Origin: Cladosporium sp. IMV 00045
Taxonomy: Eukaryota > Ascomycota > Dothideomycetes > Cladosporiales > Cladosporiaceae
Direction of reading: 5' to 3'
DNA length: 60,464 bases
NCBI GenBank assembly: GCA_001931905.2
Contig: MSJI02000524.1
Coordinates: forward strand, 1 to 60,464
Below, piece after piece: positions 46,604 through 58,128 of the stretch. The notes under the pieces are model-generated. The model was not told where the DNA came from. It worked only from the letters and a program-made list of their open reading frames with translations, and ran no database searches. Numbering within the stretch: position 1 is the first letter of the stretch; every line of letters starts with the position of its first letter. Made by a program: the position numbers and the translations under genes.

Positions 46604-47731
46604 AAAGGGATATACTTGTGTGTGGTTGGTAGGGCATGAATATGAATATTAATATTATGATCATTTTATGCATGGCAATCGGATCGTGAACAAAGCCGTC
46701 CTGCGCAAGGTGTCGTACATGCGTACAGTGAACGGTGAAGTCTTAGCATCTTTCGCGATCTACTGAAAATTGCTCATTTCCTGTTTTCCGACTTGTCCAG
46801 TAATCAACTCATTAGACGGTTGGTTGCCTCGAGCTTGAGAGCATGTCAGTAGATATCGATATGGCGTATCCACGTGACTTTGCGTCATCAACAAGCAGAT
46901 CGATGTCGTTGGCGCACGAAACGGATCACCTCGGTCTGAACGTTGTGGAGCGCGGCGTATTTGGAGGGACATTTGAGTTTGAAGGTGTCTGGGGCATTCT
47001 TTCATGTGAAGAGGTCGATCCTCCGCTGCATGTAAGAAGTGGAAGAAATCATATTTTGATGGTTTCGACCTCAAACAGATGGATTATCCCATCTTCAAGA
47101 TTCCAACTCCTCGGTCAATACTGACAACCCCATAAAGTCACCCACAGATCCCACCTCCATTCCTTGTCGCGATGTTGGAGTTGAGTCGGTCATGGCGCTG
47201 AATCCGGCATTGTCGCCGCCATGGCCGCGGGCCTCGGTTCGCAGACTTGGGTTGCATCACCCGGGCCAGAATGATCCCTCGAATAGGTTGTGTGCAGAGC
47301 CTCAACTACGCCCTCGGCCTGTCACTCTTCTCTCGTGCTGGCCACGGGAACAACTCCTCCTCTTGTGCTCTAAACCCTCACCTCTCCCGTTGCTCTTTCT
47401 ATACTTTTTGTTCTTTTCCAAGACTTTTCTTCCTTTGCCCGACAGCGAGCATTGTTCTTCCGCTTCTTTGTGCCTCGTCAAAGCTGGACTGCCAACCTGC
47501 CGATTCCGTACCCTACTTGGCAGCCGAAGTGAACAGTGAGTAGCCCTAAGGATAGTTGCTTATGATGGGTTATAGGCGTCCGGCTGACCATCTTCCGCCG
47601 TAGTACTGTATCCTACGTGTAATAACCGCTTTCAACTGCGACCAACCGCATTCTGTGCGACTCTCACATCCTCCCCGTAACACGAATACCACGTTCTACA
47701 CCCGACGACCGAGGCTGCCCAAGCAGACACC
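46604..47731. other. Promoter region of the acyl-CoA ligase gene
   Basis: 1.1 kb upstream of the acyl-CoA ligase. It has CCTCGG at 46929, 47109, 47232 and 47312, CCGAGG at 47709, and a CACGTGAC box at 46871-46878. No gene seen. Confidence 0.6.
46929..47714. promoter_or_regulatory. Cluster of five CCTCGG/CCGAGG cores (FarA/FarB-type sites)
   Basis: CCTCGG occurs at 46929-46934, 47109-47114, 47232-47237 and 47312-47317, and its complement CCGAGG at 47709-47714, 18 nt before the ATG. CCTCGG is the core recognised by the fungal fatty-acid-responsive FarA/FarB/Ctf1 zinc-cluster factors. About 0.5 hits would be expected on both strands of this length at equal base frequencies. Confidence 0.5.
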
Positions 47732-49912
47732 ATGAGTGCCGCCATTCTTGATGCAGCTGCCAAACTGCAGCCGCCGCCTCCAGTCGGCGTGCCTTATAGC
47801 GCCATAGTCCCGAATAGCGAGCAGGAAGGCAGAAGCGCGGTCCACAGACACTGGCGATTCAAGGATGGCTTGCTGCACACCCTCGACCCTTCCGTGTCCT
47901 CGACGCACGATATGTTCGAGCAGGCCGTGAAGAACGTGCCCAACGCCAGGTGTTTGGGACACAGGCCTTACGATGCTGCGACCAAGACATTCGGCCCATA
48001 TGTTTGGGAGACATACGCAGAGGTTCAGCGGAGGAAGACGAACTTCGGAGCAGGTCTTGTTGGTCTGCTGGAGAATGTAGGCGTTCACGGCAGACAGCAT
48101 GGTATCGGTCTCTGGTGCCAGAACCGCCCGGAGTGGCAGATCACGGATTTGGCTTGCGCTTCGCAGTCGCTTTACACTGTGTCGATCTACGATACTCTCG
48201 GTCCCGACACCACCGAGTACATCATCAACCACGCCGAACTTCCCGCGGTCTGTACGTCCGTGAACCACATCCCCGCTCTGTTGAAGCTTGCGGATCGTTG
48301 TCCCACGCTCAAGCTCATCATCTCTCTGGACCCTCTTGTCAACGGCACAGAGCTTCCTGGAAATTCTAAGAAGGATCTTCTCAACGCACTCGCTGCGGAG
48401 AAGGGCATTCAGATCCACTTCATAGGCGACATTGAAGCTCTTGGTGAGGCTTCGCCCCGTCCTGCAAATGTGCCTAGACCAGATGACATCGTGACTATTA
48501 ACTACACCTCGGGAACTACTGGCAACCCCAAGGGCGTTGTATTGTCCCAGTCTGCTGCCGTCGCGGCAGCTTCGGCGTGTCTTACTGTCGTTTCAATCAG
48601 ACCGAACGCCGTGAGCTGCTCTTACTTGCCTTTGGCGCACATTTTCCAGCGCCTGACCGAGCATGGAATGCTGTGGTCTGGCAGTGCAATTGGCTACTTC
48701 CATGGCAACATCCTCGAACTTGTCGACGACATCAAGCTGTTGCGTCCGACTACATTCACCTCGGTTCCGCGACTTTTCAACCGCTTCGGTGGTGTCATCA
48801 AGAGCCAGACTATCCAAGCACCTGGAGTGAAGGGAGCACTGTCGCGACGTGCGGTCAGCACAAAGATGGCCAACTTGAAGAACCCGGACCCAGCCCAGGC
48901 GACGAACAAGCACTTCTTCTATGACCGTGTATGGGGTCGCAAGGTCGCCGGTGCGCTGGGCTTGGACAATACCAGCCACATGGTCTCTGGTTCCGCTCCT
49001 CTCGATCCAGATCTTCACCAGTTCCTACGTGTAGTCTTCGGCAACCACATCCTCCAAGGGTACGGTCTGACGGAGACATACGGTACCTCGCTCGCGCAGG
49101 CACCCGACGACTTCACTGTAGGCAACTGCGGCGGTCCCATGTGTATCAGCGAGCTTTGCCTCGCCGACGTGCCAGACATGGAATACTACAGCACAGACAA
49201 GCCTCACCCACGCGGTGAACTTCTCATCCGCGGCCCTGCCGTCATGAAGGGCTACTACAAAAACGACGAGGAAACAAAAAAGACCTTCACAGAGGACGGA
49301 TGGTTCCGCACCGGCGACGTCTGCTCCATCGACGAAATGGGCCGCTTCAAGATCATCGACCGCAAGAAGAACGTCCTCAAGCTCGCGCAGGGCGAGTACA
49401 TCTCGCCCGAGCGCATCGAGAACGTCTACCTCGGCAACTGCCCCTACCTCGGGCAGGCCTACGTGCACGGCGACTCGTCGCAGGCAAACCTGGTGGCCAT
49501 CTTCGGCATTCAGCCGGATCTTTTCGCTCCTTTCCTCAGCAAGGTGCTGGGCAAGCCGTGCGATGCGGCTGACATCAAGGGCCTGGAAGCCGCTGCTCAA
49601 GAGCCCAAGGTGCGCGCTGCGGTGCTCAAGGAGCTGACCAAGGTTGGCAAGAAATCCAAATTCAACAGCTATGAGAACGTCAGGGCTGTCCGCTTGATGG
49701 TTGAGCCGTTCTCGATTGACAATGAGCTGTTGACTCCTACGTAAGTCTTTCTTTCCCCCGATTCTCTGGCATTTTCAATCAAAGTTCATTTTTCTGACTT
49801 CATGTCTAGGCTGAAACTCAAGCGTCCCCAGACCGCGAAGAAGTACAGGGACGTTATCGACGAAATGTACGCCGAGGTCGAGGCGGGCACGACGTCCAAG
49901 GCGAAGTTGTAG
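47732..49912 (+). CDS. Long-chain fatty acid-CoA ligase, putative peroxisomal
   Basis: It activates fatty acids to acyl-CoA via an acyl-adenylate. Exons are 47732-49740 and 49810-49912, 703 residues; the intron is 69 nt. Seen: AMP-binding motif YTSGTTGNPKG (258-268), SYLPLAHIFQRLTEH, GYGLTETYG, and the ligase C-terminal motifs GWFRTGDV and KIIDRKKNVLKLAQGEYISPERIE. The spliced second exon ends in Ala-Lys-Leu, a match to the peroxisomal PTS1 signal; the unspliced ORF would lose it. This, and the absence of a signal peptide, suggests a Faa2-like peroxisomal enzyme for beta-oxidation, which is an inference. Five CCTCGG-type cores upstream agree with induction by fatty acids. Confidence 0.92.
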
Positions 49913-50545
49913 AACAGCTTTCGTTCGAGGGCGAGTGTGTCGCTTTCCCTCCTCATAGATATAATGGTGTTTATAGCGCTTCCTTCGCTGTGGTTATTTA
50001 GAATAACAGGTGGACGCTGCTTAGGTTTTTGGGGGCTTTTTATTATTATCTTTATTAGATGTTACAAGCCTACGCTGGCTGAATGGATATTATTGTGTAC
50101 ATGCAGGAGAGTATTGATCATATCCTGGTTGGAAGTTCTTCCTTGCCCTTCCAAATTGATCTTTATCGTCATCGATATATGTAGTCTCCCTGATTGTTGC
50201 TGTTCTCTTGATCGTATACACCTTATAGGGCTGAAGGCTGCTGTCGATCTCCCCCACGTCCCTGAACGCCCCCGGAGACTTTGGGCTTGGTATCAGCCAT
50301 GCATGTGAAACAGACCCGCTGGGATGGAGAGAAGCCAACACCAACACCAACACACATAACCCGGCTCTAAGCCAACTCAACCTTTCCAAGAGATCCCACT
50401 GAATCTCAACCGCTGCTCTTCACACACGACAGGACTACCCACAACGCCAAGCTCCCCAATCGCTCAGCCCAGCTCGGCAAACCAACAAGCGCAGCGCCTC
50501 TGCGCGCTTCGCCCATTCCCACCGCCTCGATCCCCCGAAGCCACA
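49913..50545. other. Intergenic region
   Basis: 0.6 kb tandem spacer between the ligase and mid1 genes. No feature seen beyond leader-like CA-rich sequence before mid1. Confidence 0.6.
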
Positions 50546-52585
50546 ATGCTCTGCAAATGCCCCAGACTCACGCCTCTACAATCGCGCCTGGTCGCTTCTC
50601 TGCTCGCTCTGGCGCTCGTCGCCGTGGTGCTTTGGTCGCTTTCCAACCCTCACTTCGCGTACGCCTCGGAATTGGGCGGTGAAGGTGGAGGTGCTTTTGG
50701 CGAGTCAAGTCGCGGGGAAGATCACAATTGGCACCGGATAGAAGACGAGAGGCTGCGTGCGGACGGGGTGGATGTTGATGCCGAAGAGGACGAGGAAGAG
50801 CAGGTGCTGGTGGCAAGGCAAGCGGTCACTCAGCTGGACACGGTGCCCATCACGCGCAACGACGCGGGGAATGCGCTCAATATCCTGCCGGGCCAGACGG
50901 AGCGCTGGAGGTATCCTGAGGAGCTTTTGCATGGTCCTTATGGCGAGAAGGGGGCTGGATTGCCGAGTCCGCTGCTGCGTGTGGATTTGGGATTGTCGGA
51001 GAGGCATAATGAGTTGAAGAGGAGGGATGTGTTGGATGATGATGCTTGGGGTCTCGAGAAGAGGCAGGGGAGCTCGGAGACTCGGACGGTGTACATCTCT
51101 ATCAACACTTGTCTGCAGCCTGCGTACAATGGCACGGGCACGCAGACGGGTCCGCCGCCGCAGCTTACGCTGTATGTTGGGAGGGAGACGAGCAATGAGA
51201 GTCCGGGGCCTGATAGTTCTGGAGCGCAGGATACGCATGTGCTCGATCAGGGCTTTGCGAAGGTCAATATTACGGCTAGCGATGATATGTATGTGGCGGT
51301 ACATGCTCCGGAGCTTCCGAATGATTTCGGTGGTGGGTGGAACTACGAGGTCGCATTCTCGATTGACGATTACTACCACAAGGCCGAGGAAGATTTGAGT
51401 AAGCCTTTCATGTACCTCGTCGACACGGATACGGAATCCGCTTTGCTGGTCACGGACAACCTCACTCTGGCTAGTAACGGCTCGGTCGAATATCACGAAT
51501 GGATGAACCTCACCAGCCCGTTCATGATCTTCGCCAGTAACTCCAATTACACTCGGCCATTGGGACTGGAGAAGTCGTTTTGCGGGTTGACGAACAATGC
51601 ACAGATGAGAGCCGATCCTACCTCACCTTCTGGAGGCATTTCCAACATTCAAATGGGCATGACCTCGCGCGGCCTGGGTAATAAGCCGAAGCAACAGTTC
51701 TACATTTCCAAACTCAACAGCTCGAGCGGCTACCTAGGCTCACTTGCCATGTACGGAAACTCAACAGCAGAAGGGCCTGGAGTCATCGGGGGCGGCGGCA
51801 CTGTCTGGCCACAAATGAACTGGGTCACCAAAGCCGACGGCAACTGCGCCCTCATGTTTGACCTCGAATTCTGCTCCGAAGTCGCCTACGCCGTCCCCGC
51901 CAACATCCTCACCTACCCGGACCGCGACGGTCTCGCCGCACGCTACGACTCCTACGCCTCCGCCCTATACGACAACTTCACCTACTCGCTGCAACAGATC
52001 GCGTGCAACGCCTCCTCCGACTCCATCTACAGCCCGGCCAAAACCTGCGCCGACTGCGCGCACGCCTACAAGGAATGGCTGTGCGCCGTCACCATCCCGC
52101 GCTGCGAGGACTTCAGCGCCGAGTACGAGTGGCTGCAGCCGCGCAACGTCGCCCAGCGCTTCGCCAACGGCTCGTCCCTGCCCTCCGACTTCCTCAATAC
52201 CACCTACTGGCCCATGACCGGCGCGCCGACGCTCGAGGGCTCGCCTGCTTGGTCGCAGACGTATAATTCGACTTTTTCGTCGAACAGATCGCGGAATCAT
52301 GGCGTTATCGATTTGGATATCATGCCCGGGCCGTACAAGGAGGTCTTGCCGTGTGATGACCTTTGCTACAGTTTGATGCAGAGCTGTCCCGCGAAGCTGG
52401 GGATTGGGTGTCCCGTCAAGGGGAAGGGGCTGGAGAGGAGTTATGGCAAGCGAGACGGGGAGGGGGATGTCAAGTGTAGCTATCTGGGGGCCTATTTTTA
52501 CCTCAATGCTGCTGGGTCCGTGGAGAGTAGCGTTCGAGTGGTTTTGGCTGTGGCGGTTGCGGCTGCGGTTTTGATAGTTGCGTAG
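50546..52585 (+). CDS. mid1: Stretch-activated Ca2+ channel component Mid1
   Basis: A plasma-membrane/ER glycoprotein that is the regulatory partner of the Cch1 channel in high-affinity Ca2+ uptake. A single exon of 679 residues. Seen: a hydrophobic N-terminal segment (LVASLLALALVAVVLWSL, about residues 15-32), many N-x-S/T sites, a Cys-rich C-terminal part with CADCAHAYKEWLCAVTIPRC and PCDDLCYSLMQSCPAKLGIGCP, both typical of Mid1, and a terminal hydrophobic stretch (VVLAVAVAAAVLIVA) that could be a membrane segment or GPI signal. The start is the first ATG and gives the expected signal-anchor. The length is near that of fungal Mid1 proteins (550-680). No introns are needed. Confidence 0.87.
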   Translation: MLCKCPRLTPLQSRLVASLLALALVAVVLWSLSNPHFAYASELGGEGGGAFGESSRGEDHNWHRIEDERLRADGVDVDAEEDEEEQVLVARQAVTQLDTVPITRNDAGNALNILPGQTERWRYPEELLHGPYGEKGAGLPSPLLRVDLGLSERHNELKRRDVLDDDAWGLEKRQGSSETRTVYISINTCLQPAYNGTGTQTGPPPQLTLYVGRETSNESPGPDSSGAQDTHVLDQGFAKVNITASDDMYVAVHAPELPNDFGGGWNYEVAFSIDDYYHKAEEDLSKPFMYLVDTDTESALLVTDNLTLASNGSVEYHEWMNLTSPFMIFASNSNYTRPLGLEKSFCGLTNNAQMRADPTSPSGGISNIQMGMTSRGLGNKPKQQFYISKLNSSSGYLGSLAMYGNSTAEGPGVIGGGGTVWPQMNWVTKADGNCALMFDLEFCSEVAYAVPANILTYPDRDGLAARYDSYASALYDNFTYSLQQIACNASSDSIYSPAKTCADCAHAYKEWLCAVTIPRCEDFSAEYEWLQPRNVAQRFANGSSLPSDFLNTTYWPMTGAPTLEGSPAWSQTYNSTFSSNRSRNHGVIDLDIMPGPYKEVLPCDDLCYSLMQSCPAKLGIGCPVKGKGLERSYGKRDGEGDVKCSYLGAYFYLNAAGSVESSVRVVLAVAVAAAVLIVA

Positions 52586-53440
52586 GTTTTGAGGGGCTTG
52601 ACTTGGTTTTTAGCGGGCGTGATTGGCGTTTGGGAAATGAATGCATGGTGTAATTAGTCGATGAGCATATCGACATGTATTGAGGTGATCGGGTGGAGTG
52701 TTGTCTTAAGGCAGGTGATCTTGCCGCCTTTCACATCTTATCACATGCTAGAGTGTGCCGAATGAGAGTAACGAATAGCCTCTATTATGCTATCTTTAAG
52801 CGCCTGTTGATGCAACGTGAAGTGAACGAAGGCAATAAAATCACATGCTCTGGACGATATCCACTAGTCCCAAGGCGGTAAGCGTATCATTCACCCATAC
52901 CCAGTACCCTTAGGAATTAAGTGTTGGCTTAACACCTACCTACTCTTGACAACAATTTAACACTCACACTTTATTTGCCACAGCGAATCATTAAAACAAA
53001 GAGGATAATTCACGCGATTACGACTTTTCCAATTCTTCTCGAGGTGCGGTTTGAAACCGTCCCAACTCACAGCATCTAAGAGCGCGTTCGCATCGCGTGC
53101 GTTTCCGCTGGCAGCATCCTAAACGGTAAACCTCACTTCTTCCTTTAATCAGCCCTCCGTGATGCAATCGGAGAGCGTGACCCTATTTGGTCTTTCATAT
53201 CGATCAAAAGACTCCTATAGCACACTTATAGCGCGAGCTACCCAATTGGATCAGCTCTAAGTGGCTATCAAAATGGACTTCAACCAGATCATATGTGCCA
53301 CCTACGGGAGAGCGGCAGGGTCACTACTGATTTACGGATGTTTGCTAATGAGTTTCCAGTCTGGCGCAGTCGGCCTGTCATTTTCTTCTGTCGACATTGC
53401 ATGGGCGTAGCTTGCCCATACTACAGCTGCTTCGGCAGCA
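52586..53440. other. Intergenic region, promoter of the histone deacetylase gene
   Basis: 0.85 kb, AT-rich, with small unsupported ORFs. No feature seen. Confidence 0.6.
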
Positions 53441-56132
53441 ATGGATCTCAATGGCACCGCAGACACGATGATGCATGATGGGGACATAGTCACCTCCACA
53501 GAGTTCGCTCACATCACCACCGATCCTCCTTTGGAGCATAGCTCTGCTTTACCAGTGTCCAATGGCACATTAGACCCTTTCAAACCGTCTGCGGCTCCCG
53601 CGCTTTCAGGCGATGGCCTGAAGCGAGACAAGGAGGTGTTCGATCAACATCTCACACAGCTCGAGGATAGACCACGGCCTCCCAAGTTCGAACACCTCCC
53701 TTACGCCTCAGGTCAGACAGGCCTCATTTATGACGTCCGCATGCGCTTCCACGTGGAAGCCATTCCAACTGAAGACGATGTGCATCCGGAGGATCCCCGG
53801 CGTATCCATGCCATTTTCGAGGCGTTCGTGCAGGCCGGTCTTGCTTGGAGAGAGTCGAGCTCTAACCCTCTCACTGATTATTATATGGGACGCATTGATG
53901 CTCGCATGGTAACTCAGCAAGAGGTTCTCCTCGTCCACACTCAGGCTCACTGGGACTGGGTGCAAAGCCTCACAGACAAGACTGCCGATGAGCTCATCGA
54001 CGAGCTCCAGCATCCCCTCGAGCAGCAGCGAATGGACTCTGTCTACCTCTCCCCGAGCACACCATATTGCGCTGCCCTATCTGCAGGTGGCGCAATCGAG
54101 GCCTGTCGCGCTATACTTTTAGGAAAAGTGAAGAATGTCTTCGCCATCATTCGCCCACCTGGCCATCACGCTGAGCGCGAAGACGCCAAAGGCTTCTGCT
54201 TCTACGACAACGTCAGCATCGCAACCAAGGCTTGTCAGAGAGAATTCGGCTCGGAATGTCGTAAGGTCTTCATCCTAGACTGGGACGTGCATCACGGAAA
54301 CGGAATTCAGCAGGCAAACTATGACGATCCGAATGTGTGCTACGTGTCGCTGCATGTTCACGAGGAAGGCCGTTTCTACCCTGAGCTTTCGTACCGTGAC
54401 AAGCGCGGGCCTTACGGCGATCACTTGCACTGTGGCGAAGGTGCAGGACTGGGCAAGAATGTGAATATCCCCTGGAGCAAGAAAGGAATGGGTGATGCAG
54501 ATTACATCTACGCCTTCCAGCAGGTCGTCATGCCGATTGCCACGGAGTTCAACCCTGATCTCGTGATCATTGCGGCAGGTTTCGACGCAGCTGAGGGAGA
54601 CATGCTTGGTGGCTGCAAAGTCACGCCGGCAGGCTACGCTCACATGACGCATATGCTTATGTCTCTGGCGAAAGGCAAGGTCGCCGTCTGCCTTGAAGGC
54701 GGTTATAACCTTGATTCAATCGCAAGGTCCGCTACCGCTGTCAGCAGAACACTGATGGGTGAACCGCCTGATCGCCTTGAGCATACGGATCCGTCAGTCA
54801 GCGGCGTCAACGACATCAAGAAGGTACTGCGACAACAGAGCAAGTTCTGGTCAAGCCTATATCCTAAAGATATGTCTGCACGTCTGGCTGGGCCTCTGCA
54901 AGGGGAGAGAATGCACGATGTGGTACGCCGCTGGCAAGCCACCACGCTCTGGGATGAGTATCAGATGTCACCGCTCTTCGTACACCGAGAATCTCTGTCT
55001 AAGTCATTCGAGAATCAAGTTCTCGCAACGTGAGTGGATATCGATCCAAGGGCCAGAAAACCACAGACTACTAACGCCTGCCTCTAGACCGAATTACATG
55101 GAGAAACGGCCATTGCTACTCATCATGCATGATCCTCCTGAGGTTTTATCTTCACCCGATCCACGCACCGGCAAAGTCGAGCTACACAACTCCTGGCTGG
55201 TGAGTTTCCCCATCACTGTGCGTCTTGCACAGACCGATACTGACAAACAATTTTCGAAGACTGATTCGGTCAAGACCTACATTTCCGAGGCGGTGAAGCA
55301 CGGCTTCGCAGTCATAGACGTCAACCTCCCCAAACACATCAGCGAGGACGAGGTGAGCACAGCCCTGAGAATCCCATCTCACCTCTTGGACAAGACCACT
55401 AACACCACCCACCAGGACGACCAAGACCACGAAGAAACCGACTTCGCCGCCAAACGCGCCGGAGAAGCCACTCAACTCCTCACCTACCTCTGGGAGAACT
55501 ACATTGAGTTGGCGGACTCGACGCACATCTTCCTCCTCGGCACCAACATCGGGCACGTAGCCATCACAAACTGGATCCGCTCGCACGAGGAAACGGCCAT
55601 GGACCTCGTGGACCACACGATCCACTTCATCGCCGACGTGGCGCTGCAGGCCTGCCGCTCGCCCACCAACGACCTCCTCTCCCCCTGGTATTACAGGACC
55701 TCGAGCGTCTGGCTGGGCAGCGAGCACAATTTCTGGGCGTCGGACTTCGCGCAGAAGCCCAAGAAGAAGTTCGGCCGGGTCGCGCGCGCGGCGGGTGAGC
55801 ATATGGGCGATATGCTCCTGGAGCAGAAGGAGAGTGTCTTTGAGCTCTTGCTTGATAAAACGGAGGATTGGCGTTTGGAGCACCATCCGACTGATGATGA
55901 GGATGAGGTTGGAGAGGAGGACGAGGGCGTGCGCGGTAATGTTGACAATGACGCTATGGAGATTTCCGAGGGCGATACGATGGCTTCGGCGAGGAGACTT
56001 CCTCCCGTGGGGAATTTTGCCCTCTCCCCTGCTCCGAGGGCGAGTCCCGCCGCCGCTGGGCCTAGCTCGCGCACTCCTGGTGTGATGAGTCCGGTGAGGG
56101 GTGGTGGTGATGGACGGAGCCTGGCGAGGTAG
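53441..56132 (+). CDS. hda1: Class II histone deacetylase Hda1 with Arb2-like C-terminal domain
   Basis: A zinc-dependent lysine deacetylase of nuclear repressor complexes. Exons are 53441-55029, 55088-55352 and 55416-56132, 856 residues; the introns are 58 and 63 nt. The second is a multiple of three with a CACTAAC branch and would be read through in an unspliced ORF. Seen: GHHAE (241-245), DWDVHHGNG (280-288; D282 and H284 zinc ligands), FDAAEGD (381-387; D382 the third ligand) and EGGYN (419-423). After the second junction the protein continues in an Arb2-like alpha/beta domain (FLLGTNIGHVAITNWI) and ends in an acidic, then P/S/A-rich tail. The order HDAC then Arb2 is the fungal Hda1/Clr3 architecture. 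Confidence 0.94.
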
Positions 56133-57060
56133 ATGGAGAGGAATGCATTTCGCGGTGTCGCATTTTGCTTGGAGATGTAAGTGGATGAGGGGGAGACATC
56201 TCGCGGAGTTTTGCTTCATATTCATTATTGCATCGAGCACAACTCTAGAAAATGCCCTCGCGATGGGCATCGCGAGTCATGAATTCATCTTACTGTTTAC
56301 GTGATCCTGATCTCAAGACCAGGCCCGTTTCTTCCACTCAGTTCGGTTTTTCAGGGAATCGAACTATCCGAGAAGTGATGAAATGGAAGGCAGAAGAGAC
56401 GAACGGGAGTTGTAGCTTAGGTTCATTGAAAGAAAAGTGAAAGAAAGGAAAAAATCCTGCCCGGATGTCTTTTCTCCAGGAATACAGGAAACAGGTGGAG
56501 TGATTTGTAGCAGCATACTCTTACATACAAGACAAATCAATGAAAGGAAACAAAGAGGAAAAAGGGCTAAAGTAAAGTTTCTCTCATTTTCCCTAGTAAA
56601 ACCCCGAGAAGCCTGTCTGCCAATTCTTCCGATTTGGAAGAGTCATCACTGCTGCCTCCCATCCTTGCGCCGCATTGCCAAAATCGCTAATCTTTTGTCC
56701 CCTCCTCGGAATTTGTGAGACCAAGGCCAAGGGCACCGCCGCTATGCAAACAAACTAACAAAACAATCGATTTTTCATCCAGCAAAGCCTCTTTCGCAAG
56801 CTCGGGGCTTTCCTCCTGCCGCCTCCCTCCCTTTCATGGTTGCCGAAAAGGGATGATCGCAATCAGCGTCAAAAGGCCGCAATTCATTGTTCTGCCCCTC
56901 CGAGAAGCTCCAAGGCTTGTACTCTTCCCTGTCGAGCTGTGTGTTTTTTCTCCACGTGTGATCTTCGTTCTGCTCCCTCCCTCTTCCTGCTGCTGCTTCT
57001 TCCTGCTGCTTCTTCCTGCCAAAAACTTGTGGCTTTATCATGCTTCCTCAAACCTCTTCC
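56133..57060. other. Convergent intergenic region
   Basis: 0.9 kb between the 3' ends of hda1 and erd2. It contains a short near-perfect inverted repeat (56257-56276), CCTCGG at 56704-56709 and CACGTG at 56953-56958. No gene seen. Confidence 0.6.
56257..56276. repeat. 20-bp inverted repeat (9-bp arms, 2-nt centre)
   Basis: CTCGCGATG and its exact complement CATCGCGAG are separated by GG. It lies 125 nt after the hda1 stop codon. Confidence 0.9.
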
Positions 57061-58128
57061 TTATACGGGAAGGTTGAACTGCTTGCCCTGCATGATCTTG
57101 GTCCAGTAGATGTAGAAGAAGTCGGTGTAGAGGACGGTCTGGACGAGGCCGGCCATGACGGGGATGGGGTCGAAGTGGCCTTCCATGGCGTATCTGTGAA
57201 GGAACAATCGTCAGCAAATCCGCACACATAAAATTACGATTCCAAAGACCCCCAATAGATCAGATATGTAAGCAAGACGAAGAAAACTCACCTCCAAATC
57301 CAGTTCGGAATATACAGCGCCCTATACGCGCCAAGCGCAAAGAGGTAATGAGTCGTAATCGTCTCGGCGCTACCGGTGCGCTGCAGCATGAAGAGCTGGG
57401 GCAGGATGGCGACGCTCTCGAGCCAGATGCTGAAGGCCCAGAGCATCTCGCCGGGCGTGTATTGGTAGGGGAACAAGATTCCCAGCACGGCGGCGCCGCC
57501 CAGCAGGTACTCGACGCGGAAGGTGTCCTGGTTCGGGTCGTGCGTGGGCTTGTAGTCGTTGAGCATCAGGTAGACGATGTAGGATTGCGCGCCGGTGAAG
57601 AGGATCTTGAAGGTCGTGTTCCAGAGCGAGTGCGTGGGGTTTGTCCAGAAGAAGTCTGGGTGGGGAGTTTGTTAGTTCTCATGGATTACTGGTGTTTTGC
57701 TTTTCAACAGAGGTGGAAGCGCGCTGTTGCGCTTCGTATTGCTGTTGATTGTTGAGGTCGGATAGGGAGGACATACCCAGGTATCGTGTGACGTAGACCA
57801 ACATGTAAAGGAACTGGCTCTTGAAGGAGATGCCCGAAGCGCTCTGTGATCGCAATTATATGTCAACTCTTGGATATCGTGCTTTTCCAATGCCATGTGC
57901 TTTTCAATGCTTCCTTTGTTGGGATTGTTCTTCAAGTGGTGGGACGTACACTGGAGCTGCGCATCTTCGCAATGAGTATGAAGAGCGAGGCAAGATGGGA
58001 GAGATCTCCTGTTCACGCGATTGAATCGTCAGTGTCTGTTATACATATGTAAAGCGTGTGATTGCTATGCGCAACGCGCTCGAATGGCATGTTGGCTGTA
58101 GCGTACCCATTATCCGGAAGATGTTCAT
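57061..58128 (-). CDS. erd2: ER lumen protein-retaining receptor Erd2 (K/HDEL receptor)
   Basis: A Golgi/ER multispanning receptor that retrieves KDEL/HDEL-tagged proteins. Exons on the minus strand are 58128-58107, 58008-57950, 57843-57777, 57655-57292 and 57193-57061, 214 residues, the normal length. Seen: MNIFRIMGDLSHLASLFILIAKMRSS at the N-terminus, GISFKSQFLYMLVYVTRYLDFFW across a junction, VYLMLNDYKPTHDPNQDTF, FSIWLESVAILPQLFMLQRTG, ITTHYLFALGAYRALYIPNWIWR, and a C-terminal TDFFYIYWTKIMQGKQFNLPV. All are highly conserved in the family. The four introns (98-121 nt) are longer than most here, and every junction keeps the frame. Confidence 0.95.

Noticed and set aside
55182..56270. 362-codon minus-strand ORF opposite hda1
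   Set aside because: It overlaps the hda1 C-terminal exons in antisense and lacks recognisable motifs.
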